DNA from: Myxococcales bacterium | Lineage (GTDB): Bacteria > Myxococcota_A > UBA9160 > UBA4427 | Assembly (NCBI GenBank): GCA_022563535.1 | Contig: JADFNE010000002.1 | Coordinates: forward strand, 1-64,000 | Length of the DNA stretch: 64,000 bases | Direction of reading: 5' to 3' | Shown here: piece after piece, positions 56,219-64,000 of the stretch | How positions within the stretch are numbered: position 1 is the first letter of the stretch | Layout: the number at the start of each line of letters is the position of its first letter | The notes under the pieces: model-generated | Told to the model about the DNA's origin: nothing | Database searches by the model: none | The model's input: the letters and a program-made list of their open reading frames with translations, nothing else | Made by a program: the position numbers and the translations under genes

Positions 56219-56968
56219 TTAGATTTCCTCTGAATTGCTGCGAACTTCGAAGACATTCACGAGGTCAACTCGGCGACCGTCCGCGAGTCGCAATACCGTC
56301 GTGTCGAACCCCATCGAACTGGCAACCACGGTTCCGATCGATACGCCGTTCCCCCGGACCGTGTTGCCGCCCAGGTTGGCGGAGATTTCAAAAACAACTT
56401 CGTCGGGTCCGCGCACGTAATCCTCCGCGCCGGTGGGTCTCGTCCACTCAAAAGTGTTCAGGCCCCGCTGCCAGACCGTGTTCGAGTCGTTTCCTTCAGT
56501 GGATGGGTTTACTGCGGGAATCGTGTATAGGGCGTTGCCCTGATCGTCGAGCACTCGTATTTCGACCTTGCTCGCGGGTCCATCGAGATAGAAACTGATC
56601 GACTGCGTCTCGCCGGGAGCCGGGACGTCGAGCCGGTCGTCAAACACCGAGACTTCCTTGCCCAGCAGATTGGCCGCAATGAGATCTTCACCGAGGGTAT
56701 CTCGCTGGTCACCGCCAGCGATCTGGAATTCGACGAGCTTGTCGATGCTCGCCTTGATGGAGATCAACTGCTCGAGACTCGAGAACTGAGCCAGTTGTGC
56801 AGAAAATTCCGAAGCATCCTGAGGGTTCAGGGGATCTTGATGTTCGAGTTGAGCCACCAACATGGTAAGAAACTCTGTACGGCCGAGTTCATCGTTTGCC
56901 TTCTTGCGTGCTGCAGCGGCGTCCGTCGCAGCCTGCAAACCGAAGTCATTTCCAATATCGAAACTCAT
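56219..56968 (-). CDS. flgD: Hook-capping protein FlgD
   Basis: The 249-residue protein has the FlgD N-terminal segment ELGRTEFLTMLVAQLEHQDP followed by LNPQDASEFSAQLAQFSSLEQL (about 28-71), the region required for export and hook capping. The C-terminal beta domains follow (FlgD Ig-like, about 105-230). It forms the cap under which FlgE polymerises. It lies between fliK (32-bp gap) and the small ORF before flgE. Confidence 0.95.
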   Translation of the reverse strand: MSFDIGNDFGLQAATDAAAARKKANDELGRTEFLTMLVAQLEHQDPLNPQDASEFSAQLAQFSSLEQLISIKASIDKLVEFQIAGGDQRDTLGEDLIAANLLGKEVSVFDDRLDVPAPGETQSISFYLDGPASKVEIRVLDDQGNALYTIPAVNPSTEGNDSNTVWQRGLNTFEWTRPTGAEDYVRGPDEVVFEISANLGGNTVRGNGVSIGTVVASSMGFDTTVLRLADGRRVDLVNVFEVRSNSEEI

Positions 56969-57000
56969 GATTGTTCACCTCTTTTGGTCAGCGTATCGTC

Positions 57001-58572
57001 CTATACCCTGAGATTGATTCGATCGTCGCCATTCCTGGAGTCGTTGCCGCCGCTCGGATGCATCAACGCACTCGCTACGCCTCGAGGAGCCCCTTGCCCC
57101 TCTCCGTCTTGCGAGTCGCCGCCCCCATCGGACTCCGATTGATCTCGATCGGCCCGATCGTCGCGAGATGCCGATCCATCGCGGTTCGACCAATTGCGAA
57201 CCTCGAATTGATCGAGCTTGAGATCCTTCGCCGCCAGGCTGCTTTCGAGAGAGTCCCGGTATTCGGCGACGATGGTCTGGGCCGCGCCCTCTTGCACGTT
57301 CATCACGACCTGTACGTCCCCGCCCCGCACGATTACCTGAATCGATAGCCTTCCCAGTTCTGGCGGATGAAGGTGAATTTCTGCCCTGCCACCTCCACGT
57401 GCCACCAACCATTCAATGTGCTGTGGGATCGCTTCGGGAGGCATGGGCCGAGAAGCGCTGGGCGGCGCGCTCGGCTCCGCCGTTTCAACCGGGGCCTCGA
57501 CCGGGAGCGCCACCATGTTTGTCGCTCCCGAGGCGATCGTCGGATCCATGCGACTTTCGATGGACGGGGTCGCCGCCGCGAGGTTTCTCACGCGCTCGGA
57601 TTCAACCAGGTTCTCGGCAACCGTGGCAGCAGCGATGGCGGTCGACCGGGGGACGGGTTCGCCATGGTGTGCCGAGGCATGCTCGCGTTGGGACGCATCC
57701 CGCTGCTCGTTCCCAGTGTCGGATTGTTGCCCGTTCTCCGAGAGAACCGGTGGCTCTACTTTGGCCTCCCGCACCGCGATCGGTTCTGCACCCGTCTGTC
57801 GCGCCGGGGCATCGGACTGGACCGGGACTGGACGAGACTCCGCGACCGTCGGTCGCTCCATGCGATGTTCGCTGGCGTGCTCTTGAGCGTTCCGTGCTTG
57901 CAGGTTGCGTTGTTCTAGATTGCGTTGTTTCAGGCCGCGCTGTTGCATGTTGCGGTCCTCTGCAATCTCTGCTCGGGCTTCACCTAGATTGGGGCGTCGT
58001 TCTTCTGTGCCCTCGGCTTCGGCTCGCTCGGTCGCAGCCGGCTTCAGCTCCGAGGGTGCAGATTCGATGTTTCTCGACTCGATTGGAATTGGCGGAACCG
58101 GCGCGCCGCTTCGTGCACCCTCCGCGTGGGAGGCGTTGGATTTGCCGGACCCTTCTCTTGCATAGGCATCGGATTGTGGCAACGAGAGAGCTTCGCGAGC
58201 CCGATCCGACATCTGCTGCTGGAACTCGTCGGTTAGCGAGGACTCTTTTTCAACATCTGACGACGCTGTGTCTGCTGCGAGCGAGGCTTCGGTCGAGTCT
58301 TCTGCGTCGAAGTCCCGTTCAGCGGGGGCGTCAGCGGCAACCGCGTCGTCATCGACACGTTTTGCTTCCTTGACCCGGTGCTCATCATCAGCACGCCTCT
58401 CTTGCCCAGAGGCATGCTCCTGCTCGGAATGACGTTCTGGTTCTAGTTTCTCGGCTGAATCGAGTACGCCCATCAGCGAAGATTCAAAACTCCCACTCTT
58501 CGAGTCATCGCGCAGCGGTTCCAGGGGCGTAAGACTCGCACCGCGACTCGGCTCTACGCTTTCAACTCTCAT
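57001..58572 (-). CDS. fliK: Flagellar hook-length control protein FliK
   Basis: The 523-residue protein has a long disordered region (about 1-385) rich in Glu, Ala, Ser, Arg and Gln and a conserved C-terminal Flg_hook domain (about 395-485). That domain contains GGGRAEIHLHPPELGRLSIQ and then AAQTIVAEYRDSLESSLAAK, which switches export specificity from hook to filament. A final Asp/Gly/Arg/Ser-rich tail follows. A 15-bp tandem repeat at 57902-57955 encodes Q-R-x-L-x units. The position before flgD and flgE is normal for deltaproteobacteria-like clusters. Confidence 0.9.
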   Translation of the reverse strand: MRVESVEPSRGASLTPLEPLRDDSKSGSFESSLMGVLDSAEKLEPERHSEQEHASGQERRADDEHRVKEAKRVDDDAVAADAPAERDFDAEDSTEASLAADTASSDVEKESSLTDEFQQQMSDRAREALSLPQSDAYAREGSGKSNASHAEGARSGAPVPPIPIESRNIESAPSELKPAATERAEAEGTEERRPNLGEARAEIAEDRNMQQRGLKQRNLEQRNLQARNAQEHASEHRMERPTVAESRPVPVQSDAPARQTGAEPIAVREAKVEPPVLSENGQQSDTGNEQRDASQREHASAHHGEPVPRSTAIAAATVAENLVESERVRNLAAATPSIESRMDPTIASGATNMVALPVEAPVETAEPSAPPSASRPMPPEAIPQHIEWLVARGGGRAEIHLHPPELGRLSIQVIVRGGDVQVVMNVQEGAAQTIVAEYRDSLESSLAAKDLKLDQFEVRNWSNRDGSASRDDRADRDQSESDGGGDSQDGEGQGAPRGVASALMHPSGGNDSRNGDDRINLRV

Positions 58573-58648
58573 GTTTGACTCCTCTCCATCAACTCAAACT
58601 TCTCCAACAGTTTCTTGCTTGGCATGATCTCGCTGCATTCTCGTGCGT

Positions 58649-59215
58649 TCACTTCGACCGACCTGCCGGAGATACGCTGAGGGGCCGTACCAATCTCCTG
58701 CTCACGCTCAACGCACGAGACGAGGGCATTGCCGCGAGAATCAAGGCTGAACTCTTTTGCTTCATCTTGCCGATCACTGCGACCGCAAGGTCGAGTTCGA
58801 GGCTCTCGAGCAGGCGCGCTGCCTTGGTAGCTGGCATCGCGGAGTAGACCTTCGAGAGTTTTTTGATGCGATCGCCGTCCTTCAACTCCCAGGCCGCAAT
58901 GCGATCTTCTATTTCTTGTCGGCTGGCTTCGAGAGCGGCGATTCGTCCCTCGATCAATCTCTCGAGATCGGCAACCGCCGCCTCTCTTCGCGCCATCTCT
59001 CGCTCCACTTCGGTGAGCGCTTTTTGTCGCTCGTAAATCTCCTTGAGCAGGCGATCGACCCCCTGGCTCAGGCCGAGCTTCGAACCCGTTGATGCACGGG
59101 AATTCATCGTGCCCTCTCCCGCTTTGGCAGTCGAATCGGTCGCCGCGAACACAACCGTCGCGCGGGCCGTCAACACGGCCGCAACCAGTGCCAAGGCGAG
59201 ACTTCCCCACTTCAC
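58649..59215 (-). CDS. MotE-like flagellar chaperone
   Basis: The 188-residue protein has a signal-like N-terminal hydrophobic segment (LALALVAAVLTARATVVFA), a long coiled coil (about 55-115, with YERQKALTEVEREMARREAA and DLERLIEGRIAALEASRQEI), and a C-terminal MgtE-N-like helical domain (KLSKVYSAMPATKAARLLES, then LAVAVIGKMKQKSSALILA). This is the MotE/FliG-middle-like layout found between fliJ and fliK in many flagellar operons, where it helps stator protein MotC. It overlaps fliJ by four bases. A longer frame in another phase over the same DNA is a shadow. Confidence 0.85.
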   Translation of the reverse strand: MKWGSLALALVAAVLTARATVVFAATDSTAKAGEGTMNSRASTGSKLGLSQGVDRLLKEIYERQKALTEVEREMARREAAVADLERLIEGRIAALEASRQEIEDRIAAWELKDGDRIKKLSKVYSAMPATKAARLLESLELDLAVAVIGKMKQKSSALILAAMPSSRALSVSRRLVRPLSVSPAGRSK

Positions 59216-59697
59216 GGGCGACTCCCTTCGCGTTCGCCGGGCAACTTCGAGAGCCGCTCGGCCAGCGACCGGGTGCGCCCCGCAACTTCATCCAACAGAC
59301 CCATCTCTTCGCGCGCACAATCCGCGTCGTAGCGCTCGACCGCGCGTTCCCGAAGCTTTTCGATCGCGCGTACATCGGTGTGAGAGCGGACGACTTCTTC
59401 GCGCGCCTGCGTAACCACCATCTGCTCTGCCAAAACACTCACCTGGCTGTTGCGCCACGAACGAAACGCATTCTCGACCGCGAGTTGGAAGAACCCCAGC
59501 CGCTGGGACGAAACCCCGCCCTTGGCGCTCGCGCTGAACTCCGCTGCCCGTTCTGATGCGGCAATGCTCGCACTCTCGGTCGTGCGTTCGACGTCAACCA
59601 GCCCCGATAGCGCAAGCGCGAGGGTGCGCTGGCGAGTTTCGAGTTCGTGACGGCGAAGTTTCAGCACCGACTCCAGGCGAAATGCAAATCGCTTCAC
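59212..59697 (-). CDS. fliJ: Flagellar export protein FliJ
   Basis: The 161-residue protein is almost entirely helical with the FliJ start FAFRLESVLKLRRHELETRQ and a two-helix coiled coil through the rest (heptads rich in Ala, Glu, Arg and Leu). It couples the FliI/FliH ATPase to the export gate and carries chaperones. I chose GTG 59697 because GGAG is six bases upstream; a TTG four codons earlier is possible. It overlaps the MotE-like gene downstream and starts 22 bp after fliI. Confidence 0.88.
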   Translation of the reverse strand: MKRFAFRLESVLKLRRHELETRQRTLALALSGLVDVERTTESASIAASERAAEFSASAKGGVSSQRLGFFQLAVENAFRSWRNSQVSVLAEQMVVTQAREEVVRSHTDVRAIEKLRERAVERYDADCAREEMGLLDEVAGRTRSLAERLSKLPGEREGSRP

Positions 59698-59719
59698 CGA
59701 GACCTCCAAACAAGCGCCC

Positions 59720-61069
59720 TCATTGCACCGCTCCGCCGCTGGTCAAATTGAGAATTTCGCGCAGGGCCTCGACACTTTCTTCGATCGTTGAGCGGTCTTC
59801 TAGTGATTGCTGCAGAAACTGTTTCAGCGGTTCATGCAGACTTCGCGCGTTATCAATTCCCATATCGCTACCCGCCTGGTAGGCCCCAATCGAAATCAAA
59901 TCCTCGGCATCGGCGTAGGTCGCAAGGGCCAACCGCGCAGCGCGCATGAGTTCCATGTGTTCCTTCGATACAACGTCCGTCATTACTCGCGAGACACTCG
60001 CGAGCACGTCGATCGATGGAAAGTGGCCGCGCTCAGCGAGCCTTCTCGAAAGACTCACGTGACCGTCGAGCAGCGAACGAGTTGCGTCGGCAATGGGCTC
60101 GTTGAGATCGTCACCTTCAACCAAAACGGTGTATATACCGGTGATACTGCCTCCCGAAGCCGCAATCCCCGCTCGTTCGAATAGTTTGGGCAGTTGACTG
60201 AAGACCGAAGGCGTATAGCCACGCGTTGTCGGCGGCTCTCCGGTTGCAAGACCGATCTCCCTCAGGGCCGTACAGAAACGCGTGACCGAGTCCATCATCA
60301 GGAAGACATGTTTGCCCTGGTCACGGAAAGACTCCGCGATGGCCGTCGCCGCGTGGGCCGCGCGCACGCGCAACAGCGGAGCCTCGTCGCTCGTGGAAAC
60401 CACCAGAACCGAGCGGGCGAGCGAATCACCCAGATCGCGTTCGATGAAGTCGCGCACCTCGCGCCGACGCTCGCCGATCAGGGCGATCACGGCTACGTCC
60501 GCGTCGGTGTGCCGGGCGATTTGTCCGAGCAGAGTCGACTTTCCAACCCCGGAGCCCGCAAAGATTCCCAAGCGCATGCCACGACCCACGGTGCAAAACG
60601 CGTTGATGGCCCGCACTCCCAAATCCATGGGTTTGCTCACGCGTTCTCGGGCCACCGCCGATTCGGGAACGCGGTAGAGGGGAACCGTGGCCGCACTGTC
60701 CAACGGACCCCCGCCGTCGATCGGGCGCCCCAGTCCGTCGAGTACGCGCCCCAGACAAGCCGATCCTTCGGGAACGACGGCGCGGGTTTCACAGATGCGA
60801 AGCCGCGATCCCGGAGCTACCCCTTCGTGTTCCGCCAGCGGCATGAGCAAGAAGCGGCCTTCGCGAAAACCGACGACTTCGGCTTCAAAGGGTCGTGCTC
60901 CATCTAGCGGTTCGACGATGCACACTGAACCCAGGCGGGCAGGAATTCCCTCTCCCTCGATGAGGAGGCCGACCAGGGAACACACCCGTCCATCGGCCTG
61001 AATCGGTTCGAAGGCTGCGACTCGGGCGATGCAGCTCTCGCCGAAGGAAGCGTCGACAACCGCACTCAC
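59720..61069 (-). CDS. fliI: Flagellum-specific ATPase FliI
   Basis: The 449-residue protein is an F1-beta-like ATPase with Walker A in RLGIFAGSGVGKSTLLGQIA, a Walker B-like VFLMMDSVTRFCTALREIGL and the family signature PPTTRGYTPSVFSQLPKLFE. It energises export of flagellar rod, hook and filament subunits. Its ATG overlaps the fliH stop by four bases (ATGA), so the two partner proteins are coupled. Confidence 0.97.
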   Translation of the reverse strand: MSAVVDASFGESCIARVAAFEPIQADGRVCSLVGLLIEGEGIPARLGSVCIVEPLDGARPFEAEVVGFREGRFLLMPLAEHEGVAPGSRLRICETRAVVPEGSACLGRVLDGLGRPIDGGGPLDSAATVPLYRVPESAVARERVSKPMDLGVRAINAFCTVGRGMRLGIFAGSGVGKSTLLGQIARHTDADVAVIALIGERRREVRDFIERDLGDSLARSVLVVSTSDEAPLLRVRAAHAATAIAESFRDQGKHVFLMMDSVTRFCTALREIGLATGEPPTTRGYTPSVFSQLPKLFERAGIAASGGSITGIYTVLVEGDDLNEPIADATRSLLDGHVSLSRRLAERGHFPSIDVLASVSRVMTDVVSKEHMELMRAARLALATYADAEDLISIGAYQAGSDMGIDNARSLHEPLKQFLQQSLEDRSTIEESVEALREILNLTSGGAVQ

Positions 61070-61737
61070 GACGACACCTCGGGAATCTCATAGAGCTCGG
61101 AAAGGGCTGTCCGCACTCGAGCCAACAACGAAGCGACCCGGGCATCGACATTGGCGACAGCGCCCAGAACGCGAACGTCACCCGGTGCCAACTCGACGCT
61201 CGCCTCGATTTTCGCCCCACTCTCGTCGCAGAAGCTCGACAGGGTCTCTGCCATGCCAGCCTGCAGGGCCTGGAAGTCCTCGTTCGAGAGCATGACCCGC
61301 AACTTCGCTTCGTCGGGCAGAGTTTCTACAGCACGCTCGACGATCGCCGTAAGTTTGTCGGTGTCGGTCTCGATGCTGTGCCGCAACAATTTTTCAGCGA
61401 TCGCAACGGCCAGCTCCACGACGATGACGCGCTGTTCACGCAGCGAACTGCGTCGCAACTCGGCCACGCCAGACAACGCTTCCTCGAGGGTTTCGATCAG
61501 CCCCCGAAGCTCCTCCGCCTCCTGCCAGGGAAGCTCGGCGCGACCGGCCGCAACGCCTTCAGCATATGCCTCTTCGCGAATTTCCTCCGGCGTGGGCTTG
61601 TGCACCACCACAACATCGACTCCGCCACCACCTACACCTGTCGCCACGAAAGTTTTTTCGGGGCCATCCGGATCCGCGATCGGCTTGGCAACAAAATCGA
61701 TCGCCGTCGCGTTGGGAGCGGGATTAAACGAGGACAT
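61066..61737 (-). CDS. fliH: Flagellar assembly protein FliH
   Basis: The 223-residue protein has a Pro/Val/Gly-rich N-terminus, a helical middle with EEIREEAYAEGVAAGRAELP, and the C-terminal FliH/HrpE/YscL domain including VVELAVAIAEKLLRHSIETD and KLRVMLSNEDFQALQAGM. It regulates FliI and anchors it at the basal body. GGAGGAG precedes the ATG at 61737, which overlaps the end of fliG by 14 bp; longer upstream starts are less likely. Confidence 0.93.
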   Translation of the reverse strand: MSSFNPAPNATAIDFVAKPIADPDGPEKTFVATGVGGGGVDVVVVHKPTPEEIREEAYAEGVAAGRAELPWQEAEELRGLIETLEEALSGVAELRRSSLREQRVIVVELAVAIAEKLLRHSIETDTDKLTAIVERAVETLPDEAKLRVMLSNEDFQALQAGMAETLSSFCDESGAKIEASVELAPGDVRVLGAVANVDARVASLLARVRTALSELYEIPEVSS

Positions 61738-62737
61738 CGTCTCCTCCGCCTCCCGCATCGATCGTGAGGGTGCCTTCTTCTTCGAGCCGGCGGGCAATAT
61801 CGACAATCCCGAGCTGAATCGCCTCGATCTCCGAGAGCTTCATCGGCGGCAGCAGTTCCGATTCTTCGCGGATCTGATCTGCGGCGCGGGACGAAACATT
61901 GCTGAACACCTGCTCTTTCATCTCGTCCGAAGCGGTCTTGAGCGCAATCACCAGATCCTCGGTCGGCACTTCGCGCAGCAGCGATTGGAAGCCGCGCTTG
62001 TCGATCGAGGAAAGATCGTTGAAGGTGAGCATACGCTTGCGGATCTCGCCGGCGATATCGGGATCTCGGGTGTCCACACCTTCGAGAATCGTTTGACCGT
62101 CGCTCTTGGGGACGCCGTTGAGAATCTTCGCAGCGGCATCGGTACCCCCGAGCGGAGTCGGTGCGCCGAGTTCGCGATGAAACATGATCGCGATTTCTTC
62201 TTCGAGCTTGAACACGACACCACTGTCCACGACTTCAAGCCCGGCGATCCGCAAGAGGACATCGGACTGAACTCCGTCCGGCAACTCCTTGATGATCTGC
62301 GCACCGCGCTCCGAAGAAAGTTGGGCAAGAATCACCGCGATGGTCTGTGGGTGTTCATCCTTCAACTCGTTGGCGATGAAGTCGGAAGAATAGCCTCGTA
62401 ACGTCCAGTCGATCCTCTTTTCATCACGTCCAAGCTTCTCTTTCAAGCGCTTGGCCCGCTCGCCCTCGAGGGTCTCAGAGATCAAGTTGAGCGCCCGTTC
62501 GCGACCCCCGTGAATATTGAGTTCGTGATGGCCGATCGCATCGATAAATTCTTGCAACACCCGATCGAGAATGGTGGCGGCAATCTCGTCAAAGCGAGAA
62601 ACCGAGGCGAGAATTCGCTCGACTTCGTGGTCCTCCATCTTCGCCAACAATTCGGCCACCCGATCCGGACCCATGGCCAGCATCAAGATCGCGGCCTTCT
62701 CCGCACCGGTCAGCATTTCGAATTGAATGGCAGACAT
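61724..62737 (-). CDS. fliG: Flagellar motor switch protein FliG
   Basis: The 337-residue protein has the three FliG domains: an N-terminal FliF-binding part (LTGAEKAAILMLAMGPDRVA), a middle armadillo-like domain (SDFIANELKDEHPQTIAVIL), and the C-terminal torque domain with FNDLSSIDKRGFQSLLREVP, TEDLVIALKTA and a run of charged residues (DEMKEQVFSNVSSRAADQIR). It forms the switch ring facing the stators. It lies 3 bp after fliF. Confidence 0.97.
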   Translation of the reverse strand: MSAIQFEMLTGAEKAAILMLAMGPDRVAELLAKMEDHEVERILASVSRFDEIAATILDRVLQEFIDAIGHHELNIHGGRERALNLISETLEGERAKRLKEKLGRDEKRIDWTLRGYSSDFIANELKDEHPQTIAVILAQLSSERGAQIIKELPDGVQSDVLLRIAGLEVVDSGVVFKLEEEIAIMFHRELGAPTPLGGTDAAAKILNGVPKSDGQTILEGVDTRDPDIAGEIRKRMLTFNDLSSIDKRGFQSLLREVPTEDLVIALKTASDEMKEQVFSNVSSRAADQIREESELLPPMKLSEIEAIQLGIVDIARRLEEEGTLTIDAGGGGDDVLV

Positions 62738-62740
62738 GCT

Positions 62741-64000
62741 CTATCCCGCCATCCAGCTTCGAATGGTCTTCACGCTGTCGTCGGCGCGCTTGGCCGCCAG
62801 GGCGTCGACTCGTTCCTGCAACGTGAGTTCGCGTTGGGGCAGTTCTTCTTCTTGTTCGAGTTCCGCATCAACTTCGAGCTGTGCGGCCAGATTCCCGGCG
62901 GTCGAGAGTCCGAGCAACTGCGGATTGCTCTCACCCTCGAGCACGGCCGCCAACGGCTGGACCATGAATTTTCCAAACAGAATCAGAGCGAGAAGTAGTC
63001 CTACGATATTGAGCACCGTGGTGATCAGTACAGTGACCTGGGGATCGAACCAACCGGGATCTTCTTCGATCGTAATCGTGTGGAATGGCGCGTTGATCAA
63101 GCTGAACTCATCCCCGCGCTCTTCCGAAAACCCAATGGCCGCCTTGGCGAGCAGCTCGAAGTGTTCCATTCGCTCTTTGTTCCAGGGCCGGAATCCGCCT
63201 TCGCTTTCTTGTGCTTCCTGACCCCCTTCTAGACCTTGGGGCGTGGTGGCTGCTGGGGGCATCCCATCGATCAGAACGGCGACCGATAGACGCTGGATGG
63301 TTCCCATGGGCAGAACCGTGTGGCTCACCAACTTGTTGATCTCGTAGTTGATCGTCGAGGTTCTGCGATTGGCAGCGCTCTCACGTCCTCCACCCCCAGT
63401 ATCCGGAGCAACGGCATCGGCAGCATTGGCACGAATACCCGCCACGCCTCCGGCGGCGGCCACGCTCCCATCTCTGGAATTGTCTTCGCTCAGACGCTCA
63501 CTGCGCACCACCTGGGAGTCGGGATCGAAGGTTTCTTCGGTCGTCTCGGTCTTGGTCCAATCGAGTTGGGCGTTGACTTGTGCGGAGACATTGCCAATTC
63601 CGATCGTGCGCTCGAGCAGAGAAATAATCTGCTTCTCGAGAGACGCTTCGATGCGCGCCTGCTGGGCCATCGCCCCATCAGGTGCGAGAGGACCTGGCGG
63701 GCCCGAGCCCATCGGTGCCAGCAGGCGACCGTGATTGTCCACCACGGTAACTCGCCCTGCTTCGAGTCCTTCGATGCTCGAGGCCACGAGATGAACGATT
63801 CCGTTTACCTGATCGGGCATCAAATCTCGCCCGGGCTTCAAACGAGTGATCACCGACGCGGTTACGTGCGAGGTTTTCTTCCGCAGGAACACCGATTTCT
63901 CGGGGATCGCGATCTGCACCCTGGCAGATTCGATGGAATCAATCTGCTCGATGCTGCGAGCGAGTTCACCCTGCATGGCCCGCTTGTAGTTGATCTTCTG
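62741..64000 (-). CDS. fliF: Flagellar MS-ring protein FliF (5' end outside the window)
   Basis: At least 420 codons are present and the frame is open to the window edge, so the N-terminus lies beyond 64000. Visible features are the YscJ/FliF ring-building motif INYKRAMQGELARSIEQIDS, then ARVQIAIPEKSVFL and GIVHLVASSIEGLEAGRVTV, a variable loop (about 120-260 of this part), a transmembrane helix VTVLITTVLNIVGLLLALIL near the end, and the FliG-binding C-terminal tail. FliF forms the MS ring on which the basal body assembles. It heads the visible operon. Confidence 0.96.
   Translation of the reverse strand, partial: QKINYKRAMQGELARSIEQIDSIESARVQIAIPEKSVFLRKKTSHVTASVITRLKPGRDLMPDQVNGIVHLVASSIEGLEAGRVTVVDNHGRLLAPMGSGPPGPLAPDGAMAQQARIEASLEKQIISLLERTIGIGNVSAQVNAQLDWTKTETTEETFDPDSQVVRSERLSEDNSRDGSVAAAGGVAGIRANAADAVAPDTGGGGRESAANRRTSTINYEINKLVSHTVLPMGTIQRLSVAVLIDGMPPAATTPQGLEGGQEAQESEGGFRPWNKERMEHFELLAKAAIGFSEERGDEFSLINAPFHTITIEEDPGWFDPQVTVLITTVLNIVGLLLALILFGKFMVQPLAAVLEGESNPQLLGLSTAGNLAAQLEVDAELEQEEELPQRELTLQERVDALAAKRADDSVKTIRSWMAG

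Noticed and set aside
58569-59438. 289-codon minus-strand frame overlapping motE-like and fliJ
   Set aside because: It is in the wrong phase relative to both recognisable proteins; its product is Arg/Ser/Gly-rich and unlike any family.

Overview
The window is GC-rich, Gram-negative bacterial DNA. Outer-membrane proteins (TonB receptor, two-partner-secretion porin), lipoproteins with lipoboxes, and the order tRNA-Leu/tig/clpP/clpX/lon together with a single large fliF-to-flgE cluster suggest a deltaproteobacterial-type lineage (Myxococcota/Desulfobacterota-like). That placement is inference; the window has no rRNA or other strong taxonomic marker.

Layout. 0-4.5 kb: a lipoprotein, an antibiotic-biosynthesis-monooxygenase-like protein, a LysR regulator divergent from a quinone-oxidoreductase-like MDR enzyme, and a YfcG-like GST. 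4.5-6.5 kb: remnant of an integrated element (truncated ParB-like ORF, intact P4-type integrase with arm-site-like repeats) beside tRNA-Val. 6.6-13 kb: minus-strand proteostasis cluster tig-clpP-clpX-lon, preceded by tRNA-Lys and tRNA-Leu. 13.6-28.9 kb: a 15-kb island bounded by a direct repeat that contains tRNA-Lys and the 3' end of a hydantoinase gene. 28.8-34 kb: fused HyuA/HyuB-type hydantoinase coupled to murJ. 34-43 kb: a zone of decay with chimeric gene fragments, a gene split by an in-frame amber codon, a GNAT fragment and a TonB receptor with two frameshifts, mixed with intact small genes. 43-46.4 kb: small redox and detoxification genes (MAPEG, GST, peroxiredoxin, GFA). 46.6-52.2 kb: VanZ, CstA and NhaC transporters, a histidine phosphatase and a PilZ protein. 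52.3-64 kb: rdgB, rph, an amidase, then the flagellar cluster flgE, small ORF, flgD, fliK, motE-like, fliJ, fliI, fliH, fliG and partial fliF, all on the minus strand.

The most interesting system is the island at 13.8-28.4 kb. It encodes a CRP-type regulator overlapping a CHASE2 class III nucleotide cyclase, a DUF928 secreted protein, a 95-residue membrane protein, a large surface protein with a C-terminal IPTL-CTERM-like tail, a two-partner-secretion exoprotein carrying TPRs and a caspase-like CHAT peptidase (His1351/Cys1397), and its ShlB/FhaC porin in an ATGA overlap. Two CRP-like palindromes of the form GTGAA-N4-TTCAC lie about 90-100 bp upstream of the DUF928 and 95-residue genes. This suggests a self-contained circuit: an envelope signal drives cyclic nucleotide synthesis, CRP responds, and genes for surface export of a CHAT protease are controlled. 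The island boundaries preserve one intact tRNA-Lys (left) and one copy with a broken acceptor stem (right).
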